From the IMG/VR virus record IMGVR_UViG_3300033571_005680, positions 1 through 63,135 of that record: DNA of 63,135 nt; one strand, written 5' to 3'. The stretch comes from a virus. Numbering within the stretch: the stretch's first letter is position 1; every line of letters starts with the position of its first letter. Made by a program: the position numbers and the translations under genes. The notes under the pieces are model-generated. The model saw only the letters and a program-made list of their open reading frames with translations. It did not search any database and was not told where the DNA came from. Positions 30,325 through 38,693 of the stretch are shown here, piece by piece.

Positions 30325-30355
30325 TAGATTAAATAAATCTATTATAGTTTATAGA
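30325..30355. promoter_or_regulatory. Operator-like dyads between repressor and early genes
   Basis: TAGATT-AAATA-AATCTA (30325-30341) and the overlapping TCTAT...ATAGA (30338-30355) lie in the AT-rich gap between the divergent repressor and 30369 genes. They are the natural binding sites for the XRE protein. Confidence 0.55.
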
Positions 30356-30368
30356 TCTTTGTAATAGA

Positions 30369-30614
30369 GTGACAAAGTACGACTATAAGAACAATCAATT
30401 GGTAGCCCAAGGCGATGTATATCAACTAGATGAATATCGCAAATGGTTACTATCTAATCATCAAAACCTGTGTGCCGGTCACTTCGTTCGTGCCATCCAC
30501 ACCTCCGAGGGTACACGATTCACCTTCGACTGGCAGTCGATCTTCCATCTGGCTGAGGTATACAACTTTTTAAACGATTTTATAAATGAAAGAACTAATC
30601 AACAAACTAAGTAA
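30369..30614 (+). CDS. Small early protein, 81 aa
   Basis: It starts with GTG at 30369 (TKYDYKNNQLVAQGDVYQLD). It has WLLSNHQNLCAGHFVRAIHT and RFTFDWQSIFHLAEVYNFLN. The function is not known. It is the first gene of the replication arm after the repressor and overlaps the annealing-protein gene by 29 bases. Confidence 0.6.
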   Translation: MTKYDYKNNQLVAQGDVYQLDEYRKWLLSNHQNLCAGHFVRAIHTSEGTRFTFDWQSIFHLAEVYNFLNDFINERTNQQTK

Positions 30615-31260
30615 GCCTGTGTCCTATCAGTGGAGGGTTCAGAGCAGAAGCAAAGACAAGTCGAAAGCAATATGCACAGCATACATCGACGCAAGAGACG
30701 TAATGAAAGTACTTGACGAGCACTGCGAGTGGGAAGTACAATACAAAGAGCTGGCTGGTTTCCTGTTTGCCGGTATCGGTATCAAGCTAGATGGTCAGGT
30801 AATGTGGAGATGGGACTGCGGTCAGCGGATCGAAGACAACCCACAGGATCAGATGTACGAACAGGCAGGTAAGTCTGCAGCGTCTGATGCATTCAAACGT
30901 GCAGCGGTTATGTGGGGTGTGGGACGATTCCTGTACGATATGGAAACCGTTACACTTCCGTGCGACCAGTATGGTAATCCAGTAGACAGTTCTGGTAAGC
31001 GTATCTGGGACTTAACAAGGCACATCAATTCTCTCAGCGGATCAGTCAAAGCTTCTGAATCTGTTTCTGTTACCAATGAATCCAAGCCACAGCTTGATCA
31101 AGCTAAGTACGACAGCATGGTTAAGTTTATTACTGATGGTAAGTGGAAGCAGGTTGAGGCATCACTCAGCAAGTATGCACTCTCTGAATCACAGAAGAAA
31201 GTTCTCACGCAATTGATCGCCTCATCTAAGTCAGAGGCACTTAAGAAATCCGTAAAATAA
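30586..31260 (+). CDS. Rad52/Rad22-type single-strand annealing protein, 224 aa
   Basis: It has KPVSYQWRVQSRSKDKSKAI, then AYIDARDVMKVLDE and the diagnostic QAGKSAASDAFKRAAVMWGV, GRFLYDM. This fold promotes annealing of complementary single strands. A C-terminal tail (about 160-224) is polar and Ser/Lys-rich. It pairs with the YqaJ exonuclease 20 bases downstream as a two-component recombination system. Confidence 0.85.
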   Translation: MKELINKLSKPVSYQWRVQSRSKDKSKAICTAYIDARDVMKVLDEHCEWEVQYKELAGFLFAGIGIKLDGQVMWRWDCGQRIEDNPQDQMYEQAGKSAASDAFKRAAVMWGVGRFLYDMETVTLPCDQYGNPVDSSGKRIWDLTRHINSLSGSVKASESVSVTNESKPQLDQAKYDSMVKFITDGKWKQVEASLSKYALSESQKKVLTQLIASSKSEALKKSVK

Positions 31261-31279
31261 AAACATCCAAATCTGTAAA

Positions 31280-32266
31280 ATGAAGGGATTAAAACTAACG
31301 CCCACAGCCAAGCTAAGCGAGGCTGAATGGCAAACTCTGCGCCAGTCTTTTGTAGACCGAGGTATGGTAGGCGGATCAGATGCCGGTACACTGCTCGGAC
31401 TCAACAAATATAAAAGCCCAATCAATCTTTACTACCAGTCAATTGGTATCAACAGCCTACCAAGTAAGATGAATGGCGCCATGCTTCACGGTAAGCAGCT
31501 GGAAGACTACGTTGCTTCTTGCTGGCAGTACTATGATGGAACCGAGGACGGATGGGTGGCAAACACACTCGCCGACAATAAGATTAAAAAGTATAAGAAA
31601 TACAAGTACATCGTAGAGAATCCGAAGTATCCTACCCTGTTTGCAAACATTGATGGCATCATCACTAAGCACCCAGACAGAAAGGGTAAGGGCATTCTTG
31701 AGGTGAAGACTATCTCTGGATACTCTGCAGACTCATACGAGGCTGGTCTTCCCCCGAGCTACCTCCTTCAGGTGCAGCACTACATGCTCGTTACTGGGCT
31801 TAAGTATGGCGAAATAGTATACCTAAAAGATGGACGCGACCTAGGTGTTGTACCCATCGAGGCAGACAGAGATATTCAGGATATGATACTTGGCGCAGCT
31901 GAGGAGTTCAACAGCAGGGTTATGGCAGCTAAGTCTGTACTCTCTGGATTGTTTGATGAAAACGAAAGGCTTCAAGCTGCATCAGAGTTCGAGCCAGATG
32001 CTGACAACAGCATGGCGTTTAATGAATTCATTTCAGAAAAGCACAAGGCTCGGGAGAACGAGGTTTCCATTGATGGAACAGACGAGCACGAGCAGTGGGC
32101 CTACACATATGTTGAGCTATCCGCCAAGCTTAAAGAGGTTGAGTCAGAGAAACAGCTCTACCAGAACAGACTCAAGCAGGCTATGGAAAAGGAAGGTGCA
32201 ACAAACATGAACCTTCCGAACGGGAAGATCTCATGGAGAAAACAATTCAACGTAAGACTAAAATAA
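31280..32266 (+). CDS. YqaJ-type exonuclease, 328 aa
   Basis: It has VGGSDAGTLLGLNKYKSPIN (30-49), HGKQLED (70-76), Asp125 in FANIDGII, Glu141-Val-Lys143 in ILEVKT, and LLQVQHYMLV (162-171). These are the motifs of lambda-exonuclease-like YqaJ enzymes. It degrades 5' strands to give 3' tails for the annealing protein. The C-terminal third is a charged helical region. A CCCCCGAGC copy lies in the coding sequence at 31751-31759. Confidence 0.9.
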   Translation: MKGLKLTPTAKLSEAEWQTLRQSFVDRGMVGGSDAGTLLGLNKYKSPINLYYQSIGINSLPSKMNGAMLHGKQLEDYVASCWQYYDGTEDGWVANTLADNKIKKYKKYKYIVENPKYPTLFANIDGIITKHPDRKGKGILEVKTISGYSADSYEAGLPPSYLLQVQHYMLVTGLKYGEIVYLKDGRDLGVVPIEADRDIQDMILGAAEEFNSRVMAAKSVLSGLFDENERLQAASEFEPDADNSMAFNEFISEKHKARENEVSIDGTDEHEQWAYTYVELSAKLKEVESEKQLYQNRLKQAMEKEGATNMNLPNGKISWRKQFNVRLK

Positions 32267-32272
32267 ATACTA

Positions 32273-32662
32273 ATGATCAAGCTTAACGAATTAGAAAAGG
32301 CAATGAAGGGTCAATTCATATGGGACAGATCAGGATTAAAACCAATGCAGGTTCTTGAAGAGTATGAAGGAAACAAAGAACTGGCTAGAACAATATTCGT
32401 AGGTCTTGCAGACATGTATGGATTCGATGGACTAGACGTGATGGAATATGTAGACTGTGGATATGATTCTTACAGACACAAGCTGTCACAGTTTAGAGAG
32501 ATGTATAAAGCTGGTTTAGACAGAGATGACAAAGGAGAACTTAAAAACTACGATGATGGAGTGACAAAGTTCTACACTAAGGTTAGACTCTGCCTGTCAG
32601 CAATCAAGTTCCAGACTGGAAGAAATGCATTTCTAAACATTGAAAACTACATAATCATATGA
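32273..32662 (+). CDS. Replication-linked protein, possible second DnaA-IV-like, 129 aa
   Basis: It has ELARTIFVGLADMYGFDGLD, then YVDCGYDSYRHKLSQFREMY, resembling the helical plan of a DnaA-type DNA-binding domain (R-helix, then a short signature, then a long helix). It is less clear than the protein at 26944. Between recombination and initiator genes it is probably a DNA-binding accessory factor. It overlaps the next start by 4 bases. Confidence 0.5.
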   Translation: MIKLNELEKAMKGQFIWDRSGLKPMQVLEEYEGNKELARTIFVGLADMYGFDGLDVMEYVDCGYDSYRHKLSQFREMYKAGLDRDDKGELKNYDDGVTKFYTKVRLCLSAIKFQTGRNAFLNIENYIII

Positions 32663-33234
32663 CGCTAATATTCGACAGTAACATTGCAAAGAAGCTCAGC
32701 CTAAACCCTACCCAGTATCTGGTGGCACAGGCTTGTGCAAACTATGCGCCAATGATGAAGTCGACCAGCGCCATACATCAAGAGCTTAACATGGCGTCGT
32801 CTTACTGCAGCACAGCTGTCAGGCATCTGGTAGATGTCGGACTCCTTGAGGCTGCTGCAAACGGATCATACTACCCAACACCAAAGTGGTACATCGCCCA
32901 TGATGGTGATGATGTTGAGGTGGTGTCATCCAAAGATAAAGAGGCAGCTCAGGTGATTGAATACTTCAACGATATCAATGGCACCAAGTACCAAATACCA
33001 GCCAATGTGGATCTAGTTTCTAGGCTGATGAAGACTAACCCTAAGCTTACTATAGACCACTTCAAGAGTGTCATAGTACACAAGCACAGAACGTGGGGAA
33101 CGGACGAGAAGATGGCGCAATACAACCGACCATCAACACTATTCTCTTCTAAGTTCATGCGCTACCTAGACGAGGCTAACCACTACTGGATGACAGAGAG
33201 TAAAAGATCAACAATAAACTGGCTATCACAATGA
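32659..33234 (+). CDS. Replication initiator-like protein (wHTH + conserved phage C-terminal domain), 191 aa
   Basis: An N-terminal winged helix (STSAIHQELNMASSYCSTAV, then LVDVGLLEAA) is followed by a C-terminal domain with VIEYFNDINGTKYQIPANVD. Next come DHFKSVIVHKHRTWGTDEKM and RPSTLFSSKFMRYLDEA. That C-terminal domain is the known conserved phage replication-protein tail. It probably binds the origin and recruits the primase-helicase encoded next, whose ATG overlaps its stop. Confidence 0.8.
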   Translation: MTLIFDSNIAKKLSLNPTQYLVAQACANYAPMMKSTSAIHQELNMASSYCSTAVRHLVDVGLLEAAANGSYYPTPKWYIAHDGDDVEVVSSKDKEAAQVIEYFNDINGTKYQIPANVDLVSRLMKTNPKLTIDHFKSVIVHKHRTWGTDEKMAQYNRPSTLFSSKFMRYLDEANHYWMTESKRSTINWLSQ

Positions 33235-34964
33235 CACACTACGACAGACTAACACAGCTAGGCATAGAGTGCCGCAACACCTCCGGAAACCAGAAGGTGG
33301 TGTGCCCATTCTGTTCCTCCAGCAGGAAGAACAAGAGGGACAGGTCTCTCTCTGTTGATGTTGTGAATGGCTTATATAACTGCCATCACTGTTCAGCATC
33401 TGGGAGTGTTGCTGTTTACGAACCTAAGAAGGAGTACATAAAGCCAGCCCCCGAGCTGCGTCAGCTTAGTGAGTCTGTCATCAAATGGTTTGAATCAAGA
33501 GGCATCACATCCTACACACTGCAGAGGTACAAGATTACAGAGGGGGTAGACTACATGCCACAGGTTAATGGAGAGGTTAAGACTATTCATTTTAACTATT
33601 TCTATAATGAAGAACTTATCAACATTAAGTACCGAGATCGTGATAAGAATTTTAAGCTGGTCAGCGGCGCTGCTCTATTACCTTATGGTATTGACGTGGC
33701 TCTCGATAATTCTACCGATGTGCTGGTTATATGTGAAGGTGAGATCGATGTTCTCTCGCTTTACGAAGCTGGTATAAAGAACGCAGTATCTGTACCTAAT
33801 GGCGCCAGCAAGGGTAGCCAGAAGCTAGAATGGCTGGAAGAATTCTACCATGTGTTTGAAGGCAAGAAGATTGTCATCGCCACAGACATGGATGAGGCTG
33901 GCATATCTCTACGCAATGAGCTTGCAAGAAGACTAGGCAAGGATCGATGCAAGATTATGGAGATGCCACACAAGGACGCCAACGAGACGCTACTTAATGA
34001 TGGCAAGGATGCGCTAGTAGAGTGTTACAATAACGCCAAACCATTCCCCATTGAAGGTATAGACGACGCATCATCTGTTTACTCAGACCTGATTAATCTA
34101 TACGAGCATGGTGTACCAAAGGGATACAGCTCTGGTTGGGATATGGACACAGACTGGATTGTTCAGCTCGGTCAGGTTAACCTAATCACAGGCATACCCG
34201 GGCATGGTAAATCAACATGGCTTAAGAACCTAGTCTACAGACTTGCTGAGAGACACGGACTGAAGTCATTCATCTACTCAGCTGAGGAGGCGAACACTGC
34301 ATTTGCTATCTCTGATCTTCTTCAGATAGCTACCGGCAAAACATTCTTTGAATCTCCAAAGAGGATCGCCAAGTATGATATAGATAAGTGGATGCCATTC
34401 ATGCAGGATCACTTCAAGTTCTACCGCATGGCTGATAACGACATGACTATCGACTCAATCATTGAGAAGGGTAAGCAGATGGTTAAGCAGTTTGGTGTGA
34501 ACATCATGGTGATCGACAACATGAGCACGGTTGAGAAGTCTATGTCCAAAGAGTCAGACACTAGACACCACCAGATTAAGAACATGCTGAATGATGTAGC
34601 ATCATTTGCTAGAACATACGACGTGGCAGTGTTCCTTGTGGCCCACCCAAAGAAGATGCAGGAGATGAAGGCTGGCATCTACAGGGTTCCCAATGGCTAC
34701 GATGTTGGTGACAGCTCACACTGGTACAACCTAGCAGACAATGGACTCACTGTGTACAGAAACTTCCAGACTGGTCAGTCAGAAATACACAGGTGGAAGG
34801 TAAGGTTCAAACACTCTGGTAAGGTTGGCACTTCATACTTCAAGTTCAAGGTAGACACTGGAGTATTCGAGTCAACAGAGAAAGTAAACGATGGATCAGA
34901 CACTTCAAAATTTGTAGGACAATCATATGAAAAAGAATTCACCGCCCTCCCAAGTCCTTTTTAA
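33231..34964 (+). CDS. Primase-helicase (T7 gp4-like), 577 aa
   Basis: The zinc finger is CPFC (25-28) and CHHC (51-54). The Toprim domain has CEGEID (168-173) and ATDMDEAG (217-224). The DnaB-type helicase has Walker A GIPGHGKST (321-329), then YSAEEAN and NIMVIDNMS as Walker B. It lays primers and unwinds DNA at the fork. The C-terminal tail ends TALPSPF and overlaps the next gene by 38 bases. No phage DNA polymerase is found in the window, so the host replicase is probably used. Confidence 0.95.
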   Translation: MTHYDRLTQLGIECRNTSGNQKVVCPFCSSSRKNKRDRSLSVDVVNGLYNCHHCSASGSVAVYEPKKEYIKPAPELRQLSESVIKWFESRGITSYTLQRYKITEGVDYMPQVNGEVKTIHFNYFYNEELINIKYRDRDKNFKLVSGAALLPYGIDVALDNSTDVLVICEGEIDVLSLYEAGIKNAVSVPNGASKGSQKLEWLEEFYHVFEGKKIVIATDMDEAGISLRNELARRLGKDRCKIMEMPHKDANETLLNDGKDALVECYNNAKPFPIEGIDDASSVYSDLINLYEHGVPKGYSSGWDMDTDWIVQLGQVNLITGIPGHGKSTWLKNLVYRLAERHGLKSFIYSAEEANTAFAISDLLQIATGKTFFESPKRIAKYDIDKWMPFMQDHFKFYRMADNDMTIDSIIEKGKQMVKQFGVNIMVIDNMSTVEKSMSKESDTRHHQIKNMLNDVASFARTYDVAVFLVAHPKKMQEMKAGIYRVPNGYDVGDSSHWYNLADNGLTVYRNFQTGQSEIHRWKVRFKHSGKVGTSYFKFKVDTGVFESTEKVNDGSDTSKFVGQSYEKEFTALPSPF

Positions 34965-35271
34965 GGAGAACTGGAAGGCAACAAGATCAGGAGGCAAGCT
35001 CCTAGAGTGGGTTCCTGACAGGTCGGGGGAAGACATACTTGTCCCTGCAAAGCTTGATGAGATAACACCCGGCAGGTTATTATACATGAGGGGTGTATGG
35101 AAGCCAAGGGAGTTTTACCCAACACGCTTTCACCATTCGATGAGTTGGAATTCAGTAAAGGAATTATATAAAACAGGAAGGATATGGCGCTTAACGCAAG
35201 AAACAAAGGACACGCTTACGAGCTATGGGTACGAGACTTCTTTCGCAGACTCGGATGGACAAGATCAGTAA
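34927..35271 (+). CDS. Conserved small protein, 114 aa
   Basis: It starts MKKNSPPSQVLFKENWKATR and has GKLLEWVPDRSGEDILVPA and GVWKPREFYPTRFHHSMSWN. No domain is recognised. It overlaps the upstream gene by 38 bases and the downstream nuclease gene by 88 bases in another frame, which is unusually tight packing. Confidence 0.5.
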   Translation: MKKNSPPSQVLFKENWKATRSGGKLLEWVPDRSGEDILVPAKLDEITPGRLLYMRGVWKPREFYPTRFHHSMSWNSVKELYKTGRIWRLTQETKDTLTSYGYETSFADSDGQDQ

Positions 35272-35525
35272 GCTCAAGATCTGAATCAAAGAACAAGGAC
35301 GATCAAGGTATCGACCTGTGCTTTACAGATCCTTTTAATATCCAGTGCAAAGCTGTAGAAAAACTCGGCAGCCTTCACGATGTATTAAACTCCATGCCTA
35401 ACGATGAAAACTACAACATCGTATTCCACAAGCGCAACCGCAAGGGAACAATAGTCGCCATGAAACTTGAAGACTTTGAAGAGCTGCTTGAAATGCTTAT
35501 CAAAAACCAAATCATAAACCCATGA
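35184..35525 (+). CDS. PD-(D/E)XK nuclease / Holliday junction resolvase-like, 113 aa
   Basis: It has NKGHAYELWVRDFFRRLGWT, then KDDQGIDLCFTDPFNIQCKA. The E...GxD...QxK pattern is that of archaeal-type Holliday junction resolvases and related phage nucleases. It would resolve branched DNA made during recombination-dependent replication. The start MALNARNKG is fixed by the conserved KG..YE segment. Confidence 0.7.
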   Translation: MALNARNKGHAYELWVRDFFRRLGWTRSVSSRSESKNKDDQGIDLCFTDPFNIQCKAVEKLGSLHDVLNSMPNDENYNIVFHKRNRKGTIVAMKLEDFEELLEMLIKNQIINP

Positions 35526-35665
35526 ATCTCTCAATCGAAACAGGGAAGATCGATGTATTCTTCGTGACTCCCATCATCTCACTCATCCATTACCCGGGCG
35601 AGAAGCTCGAGCTTGGTGCGTATCTATTCAATTATTTTTTAACCATAAATCTCAAGTATGAGTAA
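35522..35665 (+). CDS. Small conserved-looking protein, 47 aa
   Basis: It starts MNLSIETGKIDVFFVTPIIS, then LIHYPGEKLELGAYLFNYFL. It is hydrophobic with an amphipathic C-terminus, possibly membrane-associated. It overlaps both neighbours by 4-8 bases, typical of real genes here. Confidence 0.5.
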   Translation: MNLSIETGKIDVFFVTPIISLIHYPGEKLELGAYLFNYFLTINLKYE

Positions 35666-35921
35666 CCAGCAATCCGCCGGAGCGGCGTGGAAGAAGACCG
35701 TTCAAACATCTAACGGCCCAGTAGAAATCCTGTCAATCACCATTGGCGACAAGCGCTACAGCGCATGGCCCAACTCCTTCAAGAAGGAAGGTGAGAAGAC
35801 CCCAGACTATCGTCTTAGAGAGGATAACTACGAACCAAAGGTAAGTCCTGAAGTAGCAAGAGAGGCTGCTATCAACAATCAAAGGTTGAAGCAAATCCAA
35901 AGCGAAGACTTACCATTCTAA
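35658..35921 (+). CDS. Small conserved phage protein, 87 aa
   Basis: It starts MSNQQSAGAAWKKTVQTSNG and has VEILSITIGDKRYSAWPN and KTPDYRLREDNY. It has a small beta domain with conserved Trp and Tyr, of a type often placed beside replication genes; perhaps single-strand DNA related. Function not established. Confidence 0.6.
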   Translation: MSNQQSAGAAWKKTVQTSNGPVEILSITIGDKRYSAWPNSFKKEGEKTPDYRLREDNYEPKVSPEVAREAAINNQRLKQIQSEDLPF

Positions 35922-35961
35922 ACCAAGGGGGAGGGAAACCTCCCCTCTTTAAAAACCTTTT

Positions 35962-36255
35962 ATGCTAGTACTAACATCACACGAAACAAACGAAGACGCA
36001 ATACACATTGACTACCACATTGAAGAGAACGAAGGAATCATGTCACTTGTATACTCATCCGCATTCAAGTGTCCCGGTGACGAAGCTGCACTGCTTGATG
36101 ATAACGGCGACTGCATTAAGATAACTGTAGGCGATTGTGAGATCACTCTTGACTACGACGAGGCAGAGCAGGTTCTTGCACTTATGCTTGCATCATACAC
36201 CAAGGCTGGGCAGAAGATGAAAATATTAAAAACTGAAAACATAGTAAGCATATGA
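35962..36255 (+). CDS. Small protein, 97 aa
   Basis: It starts MLVLTSHETNEDAIHIDYHI and is an acidic beta-rich protein, with CEITLDYDEAEQVLALMLAS. No family recognised. It follows an interrupted hairpin (GGGGGAGGG/CCTCCCC) in the 40-base gap and overlaps the kinase ATG. Confidence 0.55.
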   Translation: MLVLTSHETNEDAIHIDYHIEENEGIMSLVYSSAFKCPGDEAALLDDNGDCIKITVGDCEITLDYDEAEQVLALMLASYTKAGQKMKILKTENIVSI

Positions 36256-36803
36256 TTTGGGCACTGAGTGGATACGCAGCAACGGGTAAAGATACAGTAG
36301 CATCTATTGTGCAGAGTATCATACCTGACTTTCAAAATAAAAAGTTCGCCGACAAACTAAAACAGATTGCCTCTGTAATGACTGGACTACCAGCAATACA
36401 CTTTGAGGATCGCGATCTAAAAGAGTCACAGCTGGATGAGATGTGGGGGATGACAGCTCGGGAGTTCTTGCAGAAGCTTGGCACTGACGCCATCAGAACA
36501 CACCTCCACCCTAACGCATGGGTGAATGCTTTGATGTCTGAATACAGGCCGCCAAAGATGTCTGAATACAACCCATCCAAGTGGATCATCACAGACGTAA
36601 GGTTCCCTAATGAGGCGCAAGCTATCAAGGAAAGAGGTGGTGTGGTTGTGAGAGTTAACCGCCCGGGATTTGGCCCAGTAAACGGACACAAGAGTGAGAC
36701 CGCCATGGACGATTGGGAACATGACTACATTATAGATAATGATGGAGACATATACAAGCTAAGACAAAAAGTAGAAAACTTTCTTTTATGGTTGAAGAAC
36801 TAA
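36252..36803 (+). CDS. Deoxynucleoside monophosphate kinase, 183 aa
   Basis: It starts MIWALSGYAATGKDTVASIV, a P-loop GYAATGKDT. It then has QLDEMWGMTAREFLQKLGTD and WIITDVRFPNEAQAIKERGG, and ends HKSETAMDDWEHDYIIDND. This is the pattern of T4 gp1-like dNMP kinases, which phosphorylate dNMPs for phage DNA synthesis. Broad kinases of this sort often accompany modified bases, but no modification enzyme is seen here. Confidence 0.85.
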   Translation: MIWALSGYAATGKDTVASIVQSIIPDFQNKKFADKLKQIASVMTGLPAIHFEDRDLKESQLDEMWGMTAREFLQKLGTDAIRTHLHPNAWVNALMSEYRPPKMSEYNPSKWIITDVRFPNEAQAIKERGGVVVRVNRPGFGPVNGHKSETAMDDWEHDYIIDNDGDIYKLRQKVENFLLWLKN

Positions 36804-36931
36804 AGCAGATGTACGTATCCCTCTCCCGAGCCGTCGAGGAAGGCAACGAACTAAAGATAGGAATCGTAATCGGTCAGGTGTTATCTAAACTAAACGAACT
36901 AATCAATGAAGCTCACAGGCAGCCAGAGTGA
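36788..36931 (+). CDS. Small helical protein, 47 aa
   Basis: MVEELKQMYVSLSRAVEEGN is followed by IGIVIGQVLSKLNELINEA. It overlaps the kinase by 16 bases and the next gene by 26. Probably a real small gene, but function unknown. Confidence 0.45.
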   Translation: MVEELKQMYVSLSRAVEEGNELKIGIVIGQVLSKLNELINEAHRQPE

Positions 36932-37199
36932 ATCGATGGAGCTACTATACTCCTCAGTGAATAACGCAATCATGTATGCAGAGGATCTGTCTATGGATGT
37001 AAGGATAAAGCCTGCCATGATCCAGTTCCTAAATAAGCTAAGGTGGATAAAGACCAACATCGACATAAGGATACCGGCAGACAGGAGGAAGGAAGCAGAG
37101 TCTAGGGACACCCTGTTCTATGACGAGCTTCTCAGGATGGCTACGCTTCTTAATCAAGAACAGAAGGATAAGCTAGAAGAATTTTTAAAAACAATATAA
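36906..37199 (+). CDS. Small helical protein, 97 aa
   Basis: It starts MKLTGSQSESMELLYSSVNN and is mostly helical and charged (RKEAESRDTLFYDELLRMAT). Not recognised. Confidence 0.55.
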   Translation: MKLTGSQSESMELLYSSVNNAIMYAEDLSMDVRIKPAMIQFLNKLRWIKTNIDIRIPADRRKEAESRDTLFYDELLRMATLLNQEQKDKLEEFLKTI

Positions 37200-37201
37200 C
37201 C

Positions 37202-37402
37202 ATGCCAGACATTACAATGTGTAGCGGAAAGGATTGCCCCTACAAAGAAAACTGTTACAGGTTCACAGCTAAACCCTGCGAATACCAATCTTACTTTTCT
37301 ACCCCGCCAATTAAGGATGGGAAGTGTGACTACTTCTGGGGAGAGAATGCTGAGTCTATTTGGAATAACTTAAAAGATATCACCAATGAAGGCGACGATT
37401 GA
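37202..37402 (+). CDS. Small Cys-rich conserved phage protein, 66 aa
   Basis: It has CSGKDCPYKENCYRFTAKPC, then YQSYFSTPPIKDGKCDYF. The spacing C.x4.C.x5.C, then C and C, with the CYRFTA...QSYF signature, recurs in phages of Bacteroidota. It probably binds a metal or cluster; role unknown. Confidence 0.7.
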   Translation: MPDITMCSGKDCPYKENCYRFTAKPCEYQSYFSTPPIKDGKCDYFWGENAESIWNNLKDITNEGDD

Positions 37403-37610
37403 GTTCAACCTGCCAGAGGAAGAGACAGAACACAGGCGAATGCTTAAGGCTGTCGACCTTGTGATCGCCATCAACCAGATGGATCTCTTTCTTAGGAATA
37501 AGATCAAGTACAACGAGCTTAGCGATGACGCGTCAAACGCTTTCAGGTCAGCTCGGGAGGAGCTTCACAGCATACTTAACGATTACAACATAAACCTTGA
37601 AGAGCTATGA
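37386..37610 (+). CDS. Small helical protein, 74 aa
   Basis: It starts MKATIEFNLPEEETEHRRML and has KAVDLVIAINQMDLFLRNKI and EELHSILNDYNINLEEL. The pattern MxxxxFxLPEExxExxxAxxxx is a recurrent small phage protein. Function unknown. Confidence 0.6.
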   Translation: MKATIEFNLPEEETEHRRMLKAVDLVIAINQMDLFLRNKIKYNELSDDASNAFRSAREELHSILNDYNINLEEL

Positions 37611-37798
37611 ATAAGCTAGTACAACGCAGATACAAATGCAAGTGCGGCCACGAGCTGAAGGATTACGTGTGGGACAGCGATGTCCACAGCAAGACATTCC
37701 AATGCCCAGACTGTGGTGATACGCTAGGATTTAATAACATAAAGGTGGAGAAGGTGGGCAAATCAGCAGCCATCAGAACGCCAACTAAAAACAGATAG
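37607..37798 (+). CDS. Zinc-ribbon protein, 63 aa
   Basis: CKCGH (10-14) and CPDCG (36-40 region) form a zinc ribbon. The C-terminus is basic (KSAAIRTPTKNR). Nucleic-acid or protein binding is inferred. Confidence 0.6.
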   Translation: MNKLVQRRYKCKCGHELKDYVWDSDVHSKTFQCPDCGDTLGFNNIKVEKVGKSAAIRTPTKNR

Positions 37799-37799
37799 T

Positions 37800-38084
37800 A
37801 TGGAAAATAAAAGATGTCCAAACGTGTCACATGTTGTCATGTGCGACTGCAAAGATGAGTGTGCCACCCTTAAGTCATTCATAATTTCAATGACACCAAA
37901 AGAAAAAGCAGAAGAGTTGGTAACTAAATTCCAGCAAAGCAGAGATGCAGAAGATTATAATGATGTTAGGGATATTCATGCCGCAATAAGATGTGCATTA
38001 ATAGCAGTAGATGAGATACTAAGATATGTAGACCGAGACATTCGGTTCTGGTTAGAAGTAAAAGATGAAATAGAAAAACTATAG
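37800..38084 (+). CDS. Small conserved phage protein, 94 aa
   Basis: A Cys-containing N-terminus (RCPNVSHVVMCDCKDEC) is followed by TPKEKAEELVTKFQ and AIRCALIAVDEILRYVDR, ending VKDEIEKL. The second part is a widespread helical motif of Bacteroidota phages. Function unknown. Base composition turns AT-rich from here to about 39.15 kb. Confidence 0.6.
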   Translation: MENKRCPNVSHVVMCDCKDECATLKSFIISMTPKEKAEELVTKFQQSRDAEDYNDVRDIHAAIRCALIAVDEILRYVDRDIRFWLEVKDEIEKL

Positions 38085-38240
38085 CAGTAAGATAATGTGC
38101 AATAAACTGCACATTAAGCAGTGTTTTTGTCCCTTATGACGGATGTTATACATATAAGTGCTATAGACTGCACTATGATTAGGTTTAAAAACGAACCAAA
38201 ATTTATACTCACAGTATCATTATAAACAAAAAAACAAACT
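38085..38240 (+). promoter_or_regulatory. Hairpin and leader before the paralogous gene cluster
   Basis: The perfect 8-bp hairpin AATGTGCA/TGCACATT (38094-38115) is followed by AAGCAGTGTTTTTG, a weak terminator. A second dyad GTGC...GCAC lies at about 38158-38176. The rest is AT-rich and probably carries a promoter for the next four genes. I see no gene in it. Confidence 0.45.
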
Positions 38241-38468
38241 ATGAAACAAACAGCAGTAGAATGGTTGATTAATAGAATTGCAGAAAAGGAATTACGAACA
38301 GAAATAGAATGGAAAGAAATATTTGAACAAGCCAAAGCAATGGAGAAAGAGCAGATTGAGAATGCTTATTGGGATGGAGGTCAAGATGTACCTACTACAG
38401 AAAAAATATGTGAACAATACTACGCCCAAACCTATAACCAAAACCAACCCTCACCCCCTAAACCTTAG
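38241..38468 (+). CDS. Paralogous small protein 1 of 3, 75 aa
   Basis: It starts MKQTAVEWLINRIAEKELRT, then EIFEQAKAMEKEQIENAYWD and EQYYAQTYN. This is a well-known recurrent small protein of Bacteroidota phages (TAVEWL...AKxMEKEQI..A...YY..T). Function unknown. It is one of three copies within 900 bases. Confidence 0.75.
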   Translation: MKQTAVEWLINRIAEKELRTEIEWKEIFEQAKAMEKEQIENAYWDGGQDVPTTEKICEQYYAQTYNQNQPSPPKP

Positions 38469-38471
38469 TAT

Positions 38472-38690
38472 ATGATACAGACAGCAGTAGAATACATAAT
38501 AGATAAAGTCAAGTCAACAGAATGGCAAGATATGTTTATATGGCATAAAGAAGAAGTATTTGAACAAGCTAAAAAATTAGAAAAGGAGCAGATAATGAAT
38601 GCTTATAATGATGGAAGAATATGTATAAAGCCATTAGATGTAATGGTTGAAGAAGAATACTACAACCAAACCTATAACCAAAACAAATAA
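38472..38690 (+). CDS. Paralogous small protein 2 of 3, 72 aa
   Basis: It starts MIQTAVEYIIDKVKSTEWQD and has EVFEQAKKLEKEQIMNAYND and EEYYNQTYNQ. It shares the family signature with its neighbours but has a different insert. Confidence 0.75.
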   Translation: MIQTAVEYIIDKVKSTEWQDMFIWHKEEVFEQAKKLEKEQIMNAYNDGRICIKPLDVMVEEEYYNQTYNQNK

Positions 38691-38693
38691 CCT

